Shown: positions 1-8,153, counted from the stretch's first letter. The stretch: DNA of 12,072 nt from Candidatus Latescibacterota bacterium (GCA_030669445.1 DAOVDP010000020.1:1-12072); one strand, 5' to 3'. The notes: generated from the sequence alone by a model not told the origin. Numbers and translations: made by a program.

Positions 1-2241
1 GATGGACAGGTGCTGACTTTGGACTCGGAGATTAAACTGGAACGCTACAAAAAACACTGGATTGAAGTGGTAGTTGACCGGTTAGTGGTTGAGCCTGAGA
101 TTGGTAAGCGACTTACCGACTCCATAGAGACCGCCCTGTCCTTGGGTGAAGGGCTTGTCTTGGTAGATGTAATGGGCAAAGAGGAGCTGCTTTTCTCTGA
201 ACGTTTTGCCTGTCCGGACTGTGAAGTGAGCTACGAAGAGATAGAGCCGCGGATGTTCTCATTTAACAGTCCCTACGGCGCCTGCCCCACCTGCGACGGC
301 CTGGGAGTGAAGATGGAGGTTAACCCTGACTTGGTAGTGCCTGACCCCAATCTCTCCATCAACCAAGGTGCTATCGCCCCCTGGGGAGCTCCTGAGGAAC
401 GCTGGTTCTTTCATCGCCTGCGTAGAGTCGGCAGGACCTGTAGCATCGACTTTGACTTAACTTTCAACAAATTGACCGAGAGGCAGAAAAGAGTGGTACT
501 TTACGGAACCGAGGACGGCCAGTTCGAAGGGGTGATTCCCAATTTGCAGCGGCGATACAGACAGACTGAATCGGACGGGGTAAGGGAGTGGATAGAGCGT
601 TTTATGAGCACTTATACCTGCCCTCAGTGTCAGGGCAGCCGAATGAGACCAGAGAGTATGGCGGTGAAGATAAAGGACAAGAATATTGCTGAGGTAACTG
701 CCCTTTCAGTTAGAGAGGTTCGGGAATTTTTCTCGGTACTTAGACTTTCTTCTAAGGAGCTGACAATTGCTCACCAGATACTCAAAGAGATCAAAGACAG
801 GTTAGGTTTTTTGATGAATGTAGGGTTGAACTACCTCACCTTGGATCGAGCCGCTGCTACCCTCTCTGGAGGAGAAGCGGAGAGGATAAAATTAGCTACC
901 CAGATCGGCTCACAACTGGTTGGAGTTCTGTATATTCTGGACGAGCCAAGTGTTGGACTTCATCAGCGGGATAACAAAAAACTATTGAAGACACTGTGTG
1001 CCCTGCGTGATCTGGGCAATACCATCCTTATTGTGGAGCATGACAAGGAGACCATTGAGACAGCAGACTATGTCATTGACCTGGGACCGAGGGCAGGGCT
1101 GCAAGGTGGTCAGGTGGTGGCCACTGGCACTCCGGCCGAAATCTGCCGTAACGAATCTTCGCTGACTGGACAATATCTCTCCGGGAAAAAGCAGATTCCG
1201 GTCCCCTCCCGCAGGCACCAGGGAAACGGTAAGTGGCTTTCCATCCTCGGTGCCGAAGGGCACAATCTGAAATCAATAGATGTCCATATTCCTCTGGGGA
1301 TTTTTACCTGTGTAACCGGTGTCTCTGGATCGGGGAAAAGCACTCTGGTGAACGAGACTCTTTACCGGGCATTAGCCCGGAGATTTTACAAAAGCAAAGA
1401 GTCTCCCCACAAATTTAAGGGAATTGAGGGAGTTGAGGGGATTGATAAAGTTATTGACATCGATCAGTCCCCCATCGGCAGGACCCCCCGATCTAATCCC
1501 GCTACTTACACTGGGCTTTTCACCTACATTCGCCAGCTTTTCTCCCAAGTGCCAGAGGCCAAAGTGGCGGGATATAAACCAGGTCGTTTCAGTTTCAATG
1601 TAAAAGGGGGAAGATGCGAGGCCTGTCAAGGTGGCGGTCTCATCAGAATAGAGATGCATTTCCTGCCCGATGTCTATGTTACCTGTGATGTCTGTAAGGG
1701 GAGGAGATACAATCGAGAGACCCTGAACATCCGCTACAAGGGTAAAAACATTGCCGACGTGTTGGAGATGACTGTGGACGAGGCTCTGGAGTTTTTTGCT
1801 AACATCCCGCGTATCAAACGCAAGTTGAAGACACTTTCAGATGTAGGGTTGGGGTATATCCATCTGGGACAACAAGCTACCACTCTGTCAGGGGGAGAGG
1901 CGCAGAGGGTTAAACTTTCCACTGAGCTGTCAAAGGTGGGCACCGGCAATACCCTGTACATTCTGGATGAACCCACTACTGGACTCCACTTTGAGGATGT
2001 CAAAATGCTGTTAGATGTCCTTAACAGATTGATAGATATGGGCAATACCGTGTTGGTTATCGAGCATAATATGGAGGTGATAAAAACCGCCGACTACATC
2101 ATTGACCTGGGCCCTGAAGGTGGAGACGAAGGTGGATGGGTAGTAGCTGCGGGAACTCCCGAGGAGGTAGCCCAGGTGGAGAGGTCCTACACCGGGGAGT
2201 TCTTACGAGAACATCTAATGCCAAACGGGACAAGGAGCTGA
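1..2241 (+). CDS. uvrA: UvrABC system protein A (excinuclease ATPase subunit), 5'-truncated by the window edge
   Basis: UvrA is the dimeric ABC-type ATPase that finds bulky DNA lesions and loads UvrB in cytoplasmic nucleotide excision repair. The reading frame is open from base 1, so the start lies upstream; the GTG at 10 is an internal codon. 746 residues are visible against about 940 in E. coli, so roughly 190 N-terminal residues, including the first Walker A, are missing. Counting from base 1, I see a zinc module CPDC (71-74)/CPTC (95-98), the first ABC signature LSGGE at 288-292 and its Walker B Asp-Glu at 314-315. The second Walker [10 protein letters not shown] is at 440-448, the second zinc module CEAC (539-542)/CDVC (562-565), the second LSGGE at 629-633 and the second Walker B Asp at 656. 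The sequence [19 protein letters not shown] is a UvrA hallmark. All motifs in the visible part are intact and there is no frameshift. The stop is TGA. Confidence 0.98.
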   Translation, partial: DGQVLTLDSEIKLERYKKHWIEVVVDRLVVEPEIGKRLTDSIETALSLGEGLVLVDVMGKEELLFSERFACPDCEVSYEEIEPRMFSFNSPYGACPTCDGLGVKMEVNPDLVVPDPNLSINQGAIAPWGAPEERWFFHRLRRVGRTCSIDFDLTFNKLTERQKRVVLYGTEDGQFEGVIPNLQRRYRQTESDGVREWIERFMSTYTCPQCQGSRMRPESMAVKIKDKNIAEVTALSVREVREFFSVLRLSSKELTIAHQILKEIKDRLGFLMNVGLNYLTLDRAAATLSGGEAERIKLATQIGSQLVGVLYILDEPSVGLHQRDNKKLLKTLCALRDLGNTILIVEHDKETIETADYVIDLGPRAGLQGGQVVATGTPAEICRNESSLTGQYLSGKKQIPVPSRRHQGNGKWLSILGAEGHNLKSIDVHIPLGIFTCVTGVSGSGKSTLVNETLYRALARRFYKSKESPHKFKGIEGVEGIDKVIDIDQSPIGRTPRSNPATYTGLFTYIRQLFSQVPEAKVAGYKPGRFSFNVKGGRCEACQGGGLIRIEMHFLPDVYVTCDVCKGRRYNRETLNIRYKGKNIADVLEMTVDEALEFFANIPRIKRKLKTLSDVGLGYIHLGQQATTLSGGEAQRVKLSTELSKVGTGNTLYILDEPTTGLHFEDVKMLLDVLNRLIDMGNTVLVIEHNMEVIKTADYIIDLGPEGGDEGGWVVAAGTPEEVAQVERSYTGEFLREHLMPNGTRS

Positions 2242-2291
2242 GATTTTCAGGTCTTAAACTATTGATTGACTCACAGAAAGTCCAAGAATAT

Positions 2292-2388
2292 AACGCAGAG
2301 ACGCAAAGCCGCAGAGAAACAATAAGAGACATAATTATCTGATTATTAGAAAGTATCTTCCGTCTTTGCGTCTTTGCGACTCTGCGTT
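2292..2388. repeat. Intergenic inverted-repeat element, copy 1 (GCAAAGACGCAGAG family)
   Basis: The left arm (2292-2316, beginning AACGCAGAGACGCAAAG) is complementary to the right arm (2364-2388, ending CTCTGCGTT) over about 25 bp with three mismatches. The arms enclose an AT-rich core. The arms are themselves built of short GCAAAG/GCAGAG units. The core (from ATAATTATCTGATTATT to AAGTATCTTCC) closely matches the core of the copy at 3892-3997, so the two are homologous elements in the same orientation, one on each side of der. No ORF or transposase is present. Strings of this type recur between genes in many bacterial phyla; I know of no established function. It could fold in RNA, but there is no T-tract to make it a classical terminator. 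Confidence 0.85.
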
Positions 2389-2514
2389 GAAAATCAATGG
2401 TGGAGAATTTTTACGGACGGATCAAGATTAGCCGACTCGTAAGAAAACCCAAGATTCTGAAGTCACAAAATGTAGGTCGTAAAATCTTCTTCTTTCTGAA
2501 GGGAAACAATACAG

Positions 2515-3816
2515 TTGCCTAAACCAATGGTTGTCATAATCGGAAGGCCAAATGTGGGAAAGTCCTCGCTTTTCAATCGCATCATCGGGGCAAGGAAGGC
2601 GATTGTGGACGACATTCCCGGAGTGACCCGCGATCGGAACTCTGACCAGGCTCAGTGGAGGGGGTATCATTTTATCATGGTTGACACAGGGGGGTATCTG
2701 CCTCAGAGCTCCCAAAAAATGGAAGCCTTGGTTAAAGAACAAGTGCAAGTAGCAACCCAGGAGGCGGACCTGCTCCTTTTTGTGGTGGATGCCTCCACGG
2801 GGGTGTCGGGCTTGGATTTAGAGATTGTGGATATCATTCGAAAATCGGAGAAAAAGAGGCTGCTGGTGGTTAATAAAGTTGACACCGAACACCAGGAAGT
2901 TCAGGTGCCGCAATTTTACCGCTTTGGTCTGGGAGACCCTATCCCTGTCTCGGCAACTACCGGAAGAAATTGCGGGGAGCTCTTAGATCTCATTGTCCAA
3001 GAGTTACCCCGTCAGGATAGAGGAGAACAGGAGCCAGAGGCGCTTAGGATTGCGATAATAGGACGGCCCAATGTAGGGAAATCTTCCTTTGTGAATGCTC
3101 TGTTAGGAGAGGAAAGGCTTATTATCGATGAGCAGCCTGGCACTACCAGGGATTCTACCGATACGATGTTTTCCTATCAGGGCCAAAAGGTGGTTTTGAT
3201 TGACACCGCAGGCCTACGCCGACGGAGCAAAATTAAGGATCGAATCGAATTTTACTGCACCTTAAGGACAATTCGCAGTCTCCAGAGGTGCAATGTGGCA
3301 ATATTGTTAATCGACGCGGTCGAAGGCTTGACCTCTCAGGATATAAAGATCCTCCAGCAGGCAATTGGGGTTGGAAAAGGAGTTGTTCTGGCGGTGAACA
3401 AGTGGGACTTGTTGGAGAAAGATTCCCATACTGCAGAACAGATCACTCAATACATCCAAAAGAAGATTGCCTCGTTAAGGTATACTCCGGTGATTTTCAC
3501 CTCTGCCTTAACCTGCCAGCGCATCCATAAGAGCATAACCTTGGCCCTTGAGGTTTATCAGAATTGGAACAGGAAGATATCCACTTCCCAGCTCAACAGA
3601 TTTCTCCAAGAGTTGAAGAAAATGGGGTTGTCTCAGCGAAAGGAGTTCAAGCTCTTTTATGTCACTCAAATCTCTGTCCAGCCACCAGGGTTTCTCTTCT
3701 TTGTTAGCAGGCCTGACCTTATTAAGGAAAACTACAGACGGTATCTGGAAAATAGGCTCCGCAAGGAGTTTGATTTCACTGGAACTCCCATAAGGCTGGC
3801 CTTTAGACGAAAATAA
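2515..3816 (+). CDS. der: Ribosome biogenesis double GTPase Der (EngA)
   Basis: Der is an essential tandem-GTPase that binds the 50S subunit during assembly. The first G domain has P-loop GRPNVGKS at residues 10-17, GVTRD (G2 Thr 38), DTGG 57-60 and NKVD 120-123. The second has GRPNVGKS 183-190, Thr 210/211, DTAG 230-233 and NKWD 295-298. The C-terminal KH-like domain (about 350-433) ends in the typical ENRLRKEFDFTGTPIRLAFR. The length of 433 aa matches the short B. subtilis-type Der (about 436). I chose the TTG at 2515 because GAAGGG (2498-2503) sits 11 nt ahead of it; the ATG at 2527 would be 23 nt away and would leave only five residues before the P-loop. The G5 loops vary (SATTG, SALTCQR) without loss of the core motifs. 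The gene is isolated between two copies of one repeat family, so it probably has its own promoter, which I could not locate. Confidence 0.97.
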   Translation: MPKPMVVIIGRPNVGKSSLFNRIIGARKAIVDDIPGVTRDRNSDQAQWRGYHFIMVDTGGYLPQSSQKMEALVKEQVQVATQEADLLLFVVDASTGVSGLDLEIVDIIRKSEKKRLLVVNKVDTEHQEVQVPQFYRFGLGDPIPVSATTGRNCGELLDLIVQELPRQDRGEQEPEALRIAIIGRPNVGKSSFVNALLGEERLIIDEQPGTTRDSTDTMFSYQGQKVVLIDTAGLRRRSKIKDRIEFYCTLRTIRSLQRCNVAILLIDAVEGLTSQDIKILQQAIGVGKGVVLAVNKWDLLEKDSHTAEQITQYIQKKIASLRYTPVIFTSALTCQRIHKSITLALEVYQNWNRKISTSQLNRFLQELKKMGLSQRKEFKLFYVTQISVQPPGFLFFVSRPDLIKENYRRYLENRLRKEFDFTGTPIRLAFRRK

Positions 3817-3891
3817 TTTCCGTAAGACCGAGGAGTTTGTGAAAGGTATTCACATTGTAGTTAACAAATTTGATTCGTCGCAAAAAGTCTA

Positions 3892-3997
3892 ATTTCAACG
3901 CAAAGATGCAAAGAACGCAGAGAAAAGCAAAACATATAATGATTTGATTATTTTAAAGATACTTCCCTTTGCGTCCTTGGCGTCTTTGCGTTGAAAT
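3892..3997. repeat. Intergenic inverted-repeat element, copy 2 (same family as 2292-2388)
   Basis: The outer arms 3892-3906 (ATTTCAACGCAAAGA) and 3983-3997 are perfectly complementary over 15 bp. Weaker complementarity continues inward over about 20 more bases of GCAAAG/GCAGAG units. The core (ACATATAATGATTTGATTATT to AAAGATACTTCC) matches copy 1 at the same relative position and in the same direction. It fills most of the 215-bp gap between der and purF. No coding potential was seen. The right edge is only 34 bp from the purF start. Confidence 0.85.
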
Positions 3998-4020
3998 CTT
4001 GGATACTTTTGTTGAATATT

Positions 4021-4024
4021 GGAG
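4021..4024 (+). promoter_or_regulatory. Shine-Dalgarno site of purF
   Basis: GGAG lies 7 nt ahead of the ATG at 4032. An in-frame TAA at 4026-4028 excludes any upstream start, so this fixes the N-terminus and the very short sequence before the catalytic Cys. Confidence 0.8.
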
Positions 4025-4031
4025 ATAAATA

Positions 4032-5420
4032 ATGGCAGATTGTGGTCTATTTGGGATCTATGGGCATAAGAATGCTGCTGAATTGGCGTATCTTGGGCTC
4101 TATTCTCTTCAGCACCGGGGACAGGAAAGCGCTGGTATTGTGGTGAGTGATCATAAGATTCTGCGGCAGCACAAGGGGATGGGGTTGGTTACAGATGTAT
4201 TTTCTGATTCGGCTACTCTCAGGAAATTGGTAGGGAATCTGGCGGTGGGACATACTCGTTATTCCACTACCGGTTCACCTTTGCCGGGGAATATCCAACC
4301 GCTGTTGGTCAACTGCAAGGATGGCCCGTTGGCTGTTGCCCACAATGGCAATCTGGTTAATGCAAATGCGCTTCGTTACCGTATGGAACAAGAGGGCTCC
4401 CTTTTTCAAACCAGTATGGACAGTGAGACAATAGTTCATTTGACGGCCAGGTCTCAGAAAAAGACTCTGTTAGAGCGAATGATCGAAGCATTGGCACAGG
4501 TGAAGGGTGCCTATTCAATCTTGGCAATGACCAGAGACAAGATCATTGCTATGCGGGACCCTTATGGATTTCGTCCTCTCTGCCTGGGCAGGTTGGGTGA
4601 TGCCTGGCTGGTCAGTTCTGAATCCTGTGCCTTAGACATCATTGGAGGGGAATATTTCCGGGATGTTGAGCCCGGAGAAATCGTTATTTTAAGCGAAGAT
4701 GGACTCAGTTCTCTCAAGCCTTTTGACTCCTCTCGGCAGGCTTTCTGTATTTTTGAGTACATCTACTTCTCTCGTCCAGATAGCAAGATATTCGCCAAAG
4801 ATGTGGACAAGGCACGGCGGGGACTGGGCAAGGAGTTAGCGGTGGAGCACCCGGCCCAGGCGGATATCATTATCTCTGTGCCCGATTCCAGCAATACAGC
4901 AGCTTTGGGTTACTCAGAGACCTCCGGAATCAATTTTGAGCTGGGACTTATCAGAAATCACTATATCGGTAGAACTTTCATCGAACCCCGAAGTGAAATA
5001 CGAGACCTGATGGTGCGAATTAAATTCAACCCGGTAGCTGGGGTACTCAAAGGGAAGAGGGTAGTAGTGGTGGAAGATTCCATTGTCAGGGGCACCACTA
5101 TGCGTAATCTCGCCGGGTTGATCCGACAGGCAGGGGCCAGGGAGATCCATGTCCGGGTGAGCTGTCCCCCTCTTCGTTTCCCTTGTTACTACGGTATTGA
5201 TTTCCAAACTAAACACGAATTGATCGCCTCGTCAAAGACAGTGGAACAGATTCGTAAGTTCCTAAAAGTGGACAGCTTAGGCTACCTCTCCTTGGACGGT
5301 ATGCTCCGGGCAATGGCGGGTAGCCCTCAAGACTATTGTGTTGCTTGTTTTACAGGAGATTACCCTGTAAAGCCAGAAGAAAAAGTGGAAAAACTCTCGC
5401 TGGAGAGAAACAGGGTCTAA
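4032..5420 (+). CDS. purF: Amidophosphoribosyltransferase (glutamine PRPP amidotransferase), 4Fe-4S type
   Basis: PurF makes 5-phosphoribosylamine from PRPP and glutamine, the first committed step of cytoplasmic purine synthesis. The N-terminal Ntn glutaminase domain (about 4-230) begins MADCGLFGIYG with nucleophile Cys4 and carries SLQHRGQESAGI, GHTRYSTTG and AHNGNLVN. The phosphoribosyltransferase domain has the PRPP loop VVVVEDSIVRGTT at 344-356. Four cysteines align, from my knowledge of the B. subtilis enzyme, with its 4Fe-4S ligands: Cys239 (FCIFEYIYF), Cys385 (FPCYYGID), and Cys436 and Cys439 (CVAC). This is therefore the cluster-bearing, oxygen-sensitive type, unlike E. coli PurF. The length of 462 aa is usual. 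Because an in-frame stop precedes the ATG, only Met-Ala-Asp can be removed to expose Cys4, a much shorter propeptide than in B. subtilis. No other pur genes are adjacent. Confidence 0.98.
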   Translation: MADCGLFGIYGHKNAAELAYLGLYSLQHRGQESAGIVVSDHKILRQHKGMGLVTDVFSDSATLRKLVGNLAVGHTRYSTTGSPLPGNIQPLLVNCKDGPLAVAHNGNLVNANALRYRMEQEGSLFQTSMDSETIVHLTARSQKKTLLERMIEALAQVKGAYSILAMTRDKIIAMRDPYGFRPLCLGRLGDAWLVSSESCALDIIGGEYFRDVEPGEIVILSEDGLSSLKPFDSSRQAFCIFEYIYFSRPDSKIFAKDVDKARRGLGKELAVEHPAQADIIISVPDSSNTAALGYSETSGINFELGLIRNHYIGRTFIEPRSEIRDLMVRIKFNPVAGVLKGKRVVVVEDSIVRGTTMRNLAGLIRQAGAREIHVRVSCPPLRFPCYYGIDFQTKHELIASSKTVEQIRKFLKVDSLGYLSLDGMLRAMAGSPQDYCVACFTGDYPVKPEEKVEKLSLERNRV

Positions 5421-5423
5421 GCA

Positions 5424-5452
5424 GTAGGGACAGAACATTGTTCTGTCCCTAC
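5424..5452. repeat. Perfect 13-bp-stem palindrome between purF and the TPR gene
   Basis: The arms GTAGGGACAGAAC (5424-5436) and GTTCTGTCCCTAC (5440-5452) are exact reverse complements around a 3-nt ATT loop. It begins 4 nt after the purF stop and ends 8 nt before the next Shine-Dalgarno. It has no following T-run, so it is not a textbook intrinsic terminator. The GTAGGGACAG-type palindrome resembles dispersed intergenic repeats I have seen in several phyla. In RNA it would form a strong hairpin that could protect the purF 3' end or affect read-through to the next gene. Confidence 0.9.
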
Positions 5453-5460
5453 CGAATTCC

Positions 5461-5466
5461 AGGAGG
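5461..5466 (+). promoter_or_regulatory. Strong Shine-Dalgarno deciding a GTG start
   Basis: AGGAGG lies 4 nt ahead of the GTG at 5471. The overlapping ATG at 5469 is in another frame. This site, together with the lipoprotein signal that follows it, supports 5471 over the longer in-frame reading that begins at 5336 inside purF. Confidence 0.8.
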
Positions 5467-5470
5467 AAAT

Positions 5471-7159
5471 GTGATTTTCAAGAAAGCCATATTTCTTTTT
5501 TGCCTTGCTCTTTCTGCCAGCGGCTGTTTCTTCCCTGCTTTGGTGGGGCGTGCTCCCTCTGCAGTCCATCAGCCAGATCCAGAGGCGATGGATCATTTCA
5601 TCTCAGCGAAAATCCTGGAACTGCAGAGAGATTACCAGGGAACAGTGGCTGAGTTGGAGAGAGCATTGGCATACGATCCTCGTTCGGCAACTATCTGCCA
5701 GCAACTGGCCAATGGCTACTTCACTTTGGGTGATAGACAGAAAGCGATACACTTTGCCCAGCGGGCTACCCAGCTTGACCCCGACTGGACAGAGCCCCAC
5801 CGATTACTCTCTCTGCTGTTCCAATTGCAGGAGGAATTGAAAGAAGCGGCTAAAGAACTGGAGGCAGTGGTTAAATTAACCCCTGGTGACCTACAGGCGA
5901 TCTATGGCCTGGCAGATATCTATCTAAAACAGGATAATCCCCGGAAAGCCATAAAGTTACTCAAAAAAGAGATTAGACACAACCGGGGCCTTCCTGAGGT
6001 CCAGTTCAAATTGGCTCAAATCTATGCGGGATTGGGCAAAAGAGAGATAGCCCGGGCTTATTATCGTCAAATCCTGGCAAAAATCCCCAATTCTGAAAAT
6101 GCTTGGTTGGGATTGGGGATGTCCTTTGAGAAAGAAGGTAAAAACAAACAGGCGATCCAAGCTTACCAAAATGGACTCAAACTGGTTCCCCGCAGTAAGT
6201 CACTGAAGCGAAGGTTAGGACAGATGTATCTATCGGTTGGCAGATACCAGGAAGCTGTCTCTCAATTTGAAGGGATTCGCAGACTTTTTCCAAACGAGAG
6301 AGGAATATTACGGGATCTGCTGTTAAGCTACAACCAGATGAGAGATCAACAAAAATTTGACGAATTGGTCAAAGAAATTCGCCACAGTCGGGTCAATAAT
6401 CCAGATTTCTACTACTATGTGGGTAGGGCCTTTGTAGAGATGGAGGAATTTGCCCTTGCCGGGGAGATGTTCCAGAAAGCAGCCACTTTGGGCAATTATG
6501 GTTGGATAGGTGCAGGTTACGCCTTCATCCAGGCACAAAACTTCCCCAAAGCCAGTGAGGTGTTACTGAAGGCGGCGACAGATATGCCTGAGAATGCTCA
6601 GATATTTTACCTGATGGGGATATCCTTGGAGAAGATAGGAATCTGGACTGAAGCCATTACAGCTTTCCGCCAGGCAATCGAGCTTGATCCTCAGAATACT
6701 GATTTCCTGTTTAGATTAGCCAGTTGTTTGGAACAGGCCGGCCTATTCCAGGAAGCCGTGAAGGAATTTGAAACGCTTTTGGCAATTGACCCGGACCATT
6801 CCTTAGCCCTTAACTACCTGGGCTACATCTTTGCTGATAAGGGGATTAACCTGGAGAAATCCCTGCGATTGCTTAAAAAGGCAGTGGCTCAACAGCCGGA
6901 TAATGGTAATTTCCTTGACAGCTTAGGATGGGTTTATTATCGCTTAGGAAAACTGCAGCAAGCCAGAGAGCTTCTGAACAAGGCCGCTAAGCTTGAGAAA
7001 AATAGCGCCATCATTCTCGATCACCTGGGAGAAGTATGTTTTGGGCTCGGTAAAGATCAAGAAGCTAAACTCTATTGGGAAAGATCTCTCCAGCTTGATC
7101 AGGAGAACCTGGAGATCAAAAAGAAGCTGGAGAAGATAGAGACAGAGGTAAAGCCCTAA
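5471..7159 (+). CDS. TPR-repeat lipoprotein (about 15 tetratricopeptide units)
   Basis: The frame is open from inside purF (ATG at 5336). The GTG at 5471 is preferred because of the AGGAGG before it and because translation then starts MIFKKAIFLFCLALSASGC, a lipoprotein signal peptide with a probable lipidated Cys19 (Ala rather than Leu at -3, so a slightly weak lipobox). The product is 562 aa. After the leader and a short linker, 34-residue helical repeats run to the C-terminus; I count about 15. Clear ones are SATICQQLANGYFTLGDRQK and IFYLMGISLEKIGIWTEAIT, and the last two begin LDSLGWVYYRLGK and LDHLGEVCFGLGK. TPR solenoids are protein-binding scaffolds and no catalytic domain is seen. The downstream lipoprotein gene is only 17 nt away, so the two are probably co-transcribed and both sit in the envelope. 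The partner and exact role are unknown; a part in outer-membrane or polysaccharide assembly is only a guess. Confidence 0.9.
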   Translation: MIFKKAIFLFCLALSASGCFFPALVGRAPSAVHQPDPEAMDHFISAKILELQRDYQGTVAELERALAYDPRSATICQQLANGYFTLGDRQKAIHFAQRATQLDPDWTEPHRLLSLLFQLQEELKEAAKELEAVVKLTPGDLQAIYGLADIYLKQDNPRKAIKLLKKEIRHNRGLPEVQFKLAQIYAGLGKREIARAYYRQILAKIPNSENAWLGLGMSFEKEGKNKQAIQAYQNGLKLVPRSKSLKRRLGQMYLSVGRYQEAVSQFEGIRRLFPNERGILRDLLLSYNQMRDQQKFDELVKEIRHSRVNNPDFYYYVGRAFVEMEEFALAGEMFQKAATLGNYGWIGAGYAFIQAQNFPKASEVLLKAATDMPENAQIFYLMGISLEKIGIWTEAITAFRQAIELDPQNTDFLFRLASCLEQAGLFQEAVKEFETLLAIDPDHSLALNYLGYIFADKGINLEKSLRLLKKAVAQQPDNGNFLDSLGWVYYRLGKLQQARELLNKAAKLEKNSAIILDHLGEVCFGLGKDQEAKLYWERSLQLDQENLEIKKKLEKIETEVKP

Positions 7160-7176
7160 AGGATATGTGGACAACG

Positions 7177-7971
7177 ATGAAACAGAAGGCAATTATAGTA
7201 TTTTTTCTACCTTTCTGTGTTCTTCTGAGCTCCAGTGGATGCAGCCACTGGGCAGAGTTGATGAGAGTTCCAGTGAGGGAGGTCTCCGCCTCTCAGGTAA
7301 TCATTGTCTTAGAAAAGAACCGCTCTGGCCTTAAGTCTTTTTGGGGGGAAGCAAAGATCAAACTGCGGAGTTCTCGGTCAGCAACAGCCGAGCCGATTAA
7401 CCAGAGACTCTTAGCCGGTATTTTATTTAAGTCCCCAGCCCAGATGAGGGTGGAGGTATATGCAGGCTTGGGGACGAATATACTTGCCTTCGTTCAGAAA
7501 GGCAGTCAGTTAGATGTCTTTTTGCCTAAGAGCAAACTACTGCTCAGCGGGGATATTAGGACAGATCCCTTAGCACAGGCCATTGGAATCGAGGGTCTCC
7601 TTGATATAGTACTTGAGACATTTGGATCTCACCAACTGAATCCCCAGGATTTGCTGAGTTTTCAGAGAAAAGATGATGAATATGTACTTTGTTTTCAGAA
7701 GAACGACTGTAGGGAAAGATATTGCGTGGATGGAAGAACCCTTCGAATAGTGCAAAAGGAAGTATTCGACACAGGGGGCAAACTACGGAGAAGGGCGATA
7801 TTCAAAAACTATGTGAAGATAAGCGGAATCAGTTTGCCCCGGCAGGTAGAATTTTTTTTCGATGGACACCAGATAAGGGTGAAGTTTATCCGTCAGAAAA
7901 TCAATTTGAAAATAGGAGAGGAGAAGTTTGAACTCAAGGTGCCGGCAGGCACCCAGCGGGTGTCGATATAA
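7177..7971 (+). CDS. LolB/DUF4292-like outer-membrane lipoprotein
   Basis: This encodes 264 aa with signal MKQKAIIVFFLPFCVLLSSSGC, lipidation expected at Cys22. An in-frame ATG at 7165 would add MWTT, but the purine-rich AAAGGA would then be only 1 nt from it; 7177 gives a cleaner lysine n-region. The mature part is beta-rich. SFWGEAKIKLRSSRS is followed by RLLAGILFKSPAQMRVEVYAGLGTNILAF and a DVFLPKSKLLLSG strand, then a second half that returns as YCVDGRTLRIVQKE and GISLPRQVEFFFDG. This pattern fits the LolA/LolB/DUF4292 half-barrel fold that binds lipid acyl chains. LolB inserts lipoproteins into the outer membrane, but sequence alone does not show that this protein is a true LolB; a generic DUF4292 lipoprotein is equally possible. 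It follows the TPR lipoprotein gene by 17 nt and looks like the end of that transcript. Confidence 0.72.
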   Translation: MKQKAIIVFFLPFCVLLSSSGCSHWAELMRVPVREVSASQVIIVLEKNRSGLKSFWGEAKIKLRSSRSATAEPINQRLLAGILFKSPAQMRVEVYAGLGTNILAFVQKGSQLDVFLPKSKLLLSGDIRTDPLAQAIGIEGLLDIVLETFGSHQLNPQDLLSFQRKDDEYVLCFQKNDCRERYCVDGRTLRIVQKEVFDTGGKLRRRAIFKNYVKISGISLPRQVEFFFDGHQIRVKFIRQKINLKIGEEKFELKVPAGTQRVSI

Positions 7972-7988
7972 CCTTGGACAGGAGACTT

Positions 7989-8006
7989 AACCCCAGGTTT
8001 GGGGTT
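7989..8006 (+). terminator. Possible terminator hairpin after the LolB-like gene
   Basis: AACCCCA (7989-7995) and TGGGGTT (8000-8006) form a 7-bp stem with a GGTT loop, 17 nt after the stop codon. There is no T-run after it (CCTAGTATAG follows), so it is at best a weak or Rho-assisted terminator. It touches the left end of the MITE-like element. Confidence 0.35.
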
Positions 8007-8007
8007 C

Positions 8008-8153
8008 CTAGTATAGCGTTTCATTAAAAACTTGTCATTGCGAGCGTTAGCGAAGCAATCCCGTGGTGTAGTTTGTGAGCCTTGTTAGAGATTGCTTTGT
8101 CGCTTCGCTCCTCGCAATGACAGCGTAAAGGTTTTCATGAAACGTAATACTAG
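8008..8153. mobile_element. MITE-like element, 146 bp, with terminal inverted repeats
   Basis: The left end CTAGTAT-AG-CGTTTCAT (8008-8024) is the reverse complement of the right end ATGAAACG-TA-ATACTAG (8137-8153) except for the two middle bases. Complementarity continues inward: TTAAAAAC against GTTTTC, TGTCATTGCGAG (8033-8044) against CTCGCAATGACA (8111-8122), and AGCGAAGCAATC against GATTGCTTTGTCGCTTCG. The whole element could fold into one long imperfect hairpin. It has no ORF. The TCATTGCGAGCG...GCAATC core resembles a palindromic intergenic repeat found in many bacterial genomes. A TA within each end (8009-8010, 8151-8152) would fit a TA target duplication as left by IS630/Tc1-type transposases, but this is inference. 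Confidence 0.82.

Noticed and set aside
2387..2415. TTGAAA at the right end of repeat copy 1 (and again at 3991-3996 in copy 2) as an outward -35 promoter element.
   Set aside because: The hexamer fits a -35, but at 16-18 bp downstream neither site has a convincing -10 (TTTACG and GAATAT/AATATT), so a promoter is not supported.
2242..4031. CRISPR array suggested by the repeated GCAAAG/GCAGAG words around der.
   Set aside because: The words form inverted arms of two separate elements 1.5 kb apart with a coding gene between them; there are no regular direct repeats with unique spacers.
3817..4031. Purine riboswitch or PurR operator ahead of purF.
   Set aside because: The gap is occupied mainly by the repeat element; I see no conserved purine-aptamer layout or clear operator palindrome.
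5336..5470. N-terminal extension of the TPR gene overlapping the end of purF (ATG at 5336).
   Set aside because: It would bury a lipoprotein signal peptide about 45 residues inside the protein and overlaps purF by 85 bp. The GTG at 5471 with AGGAGG before it explains the start better.
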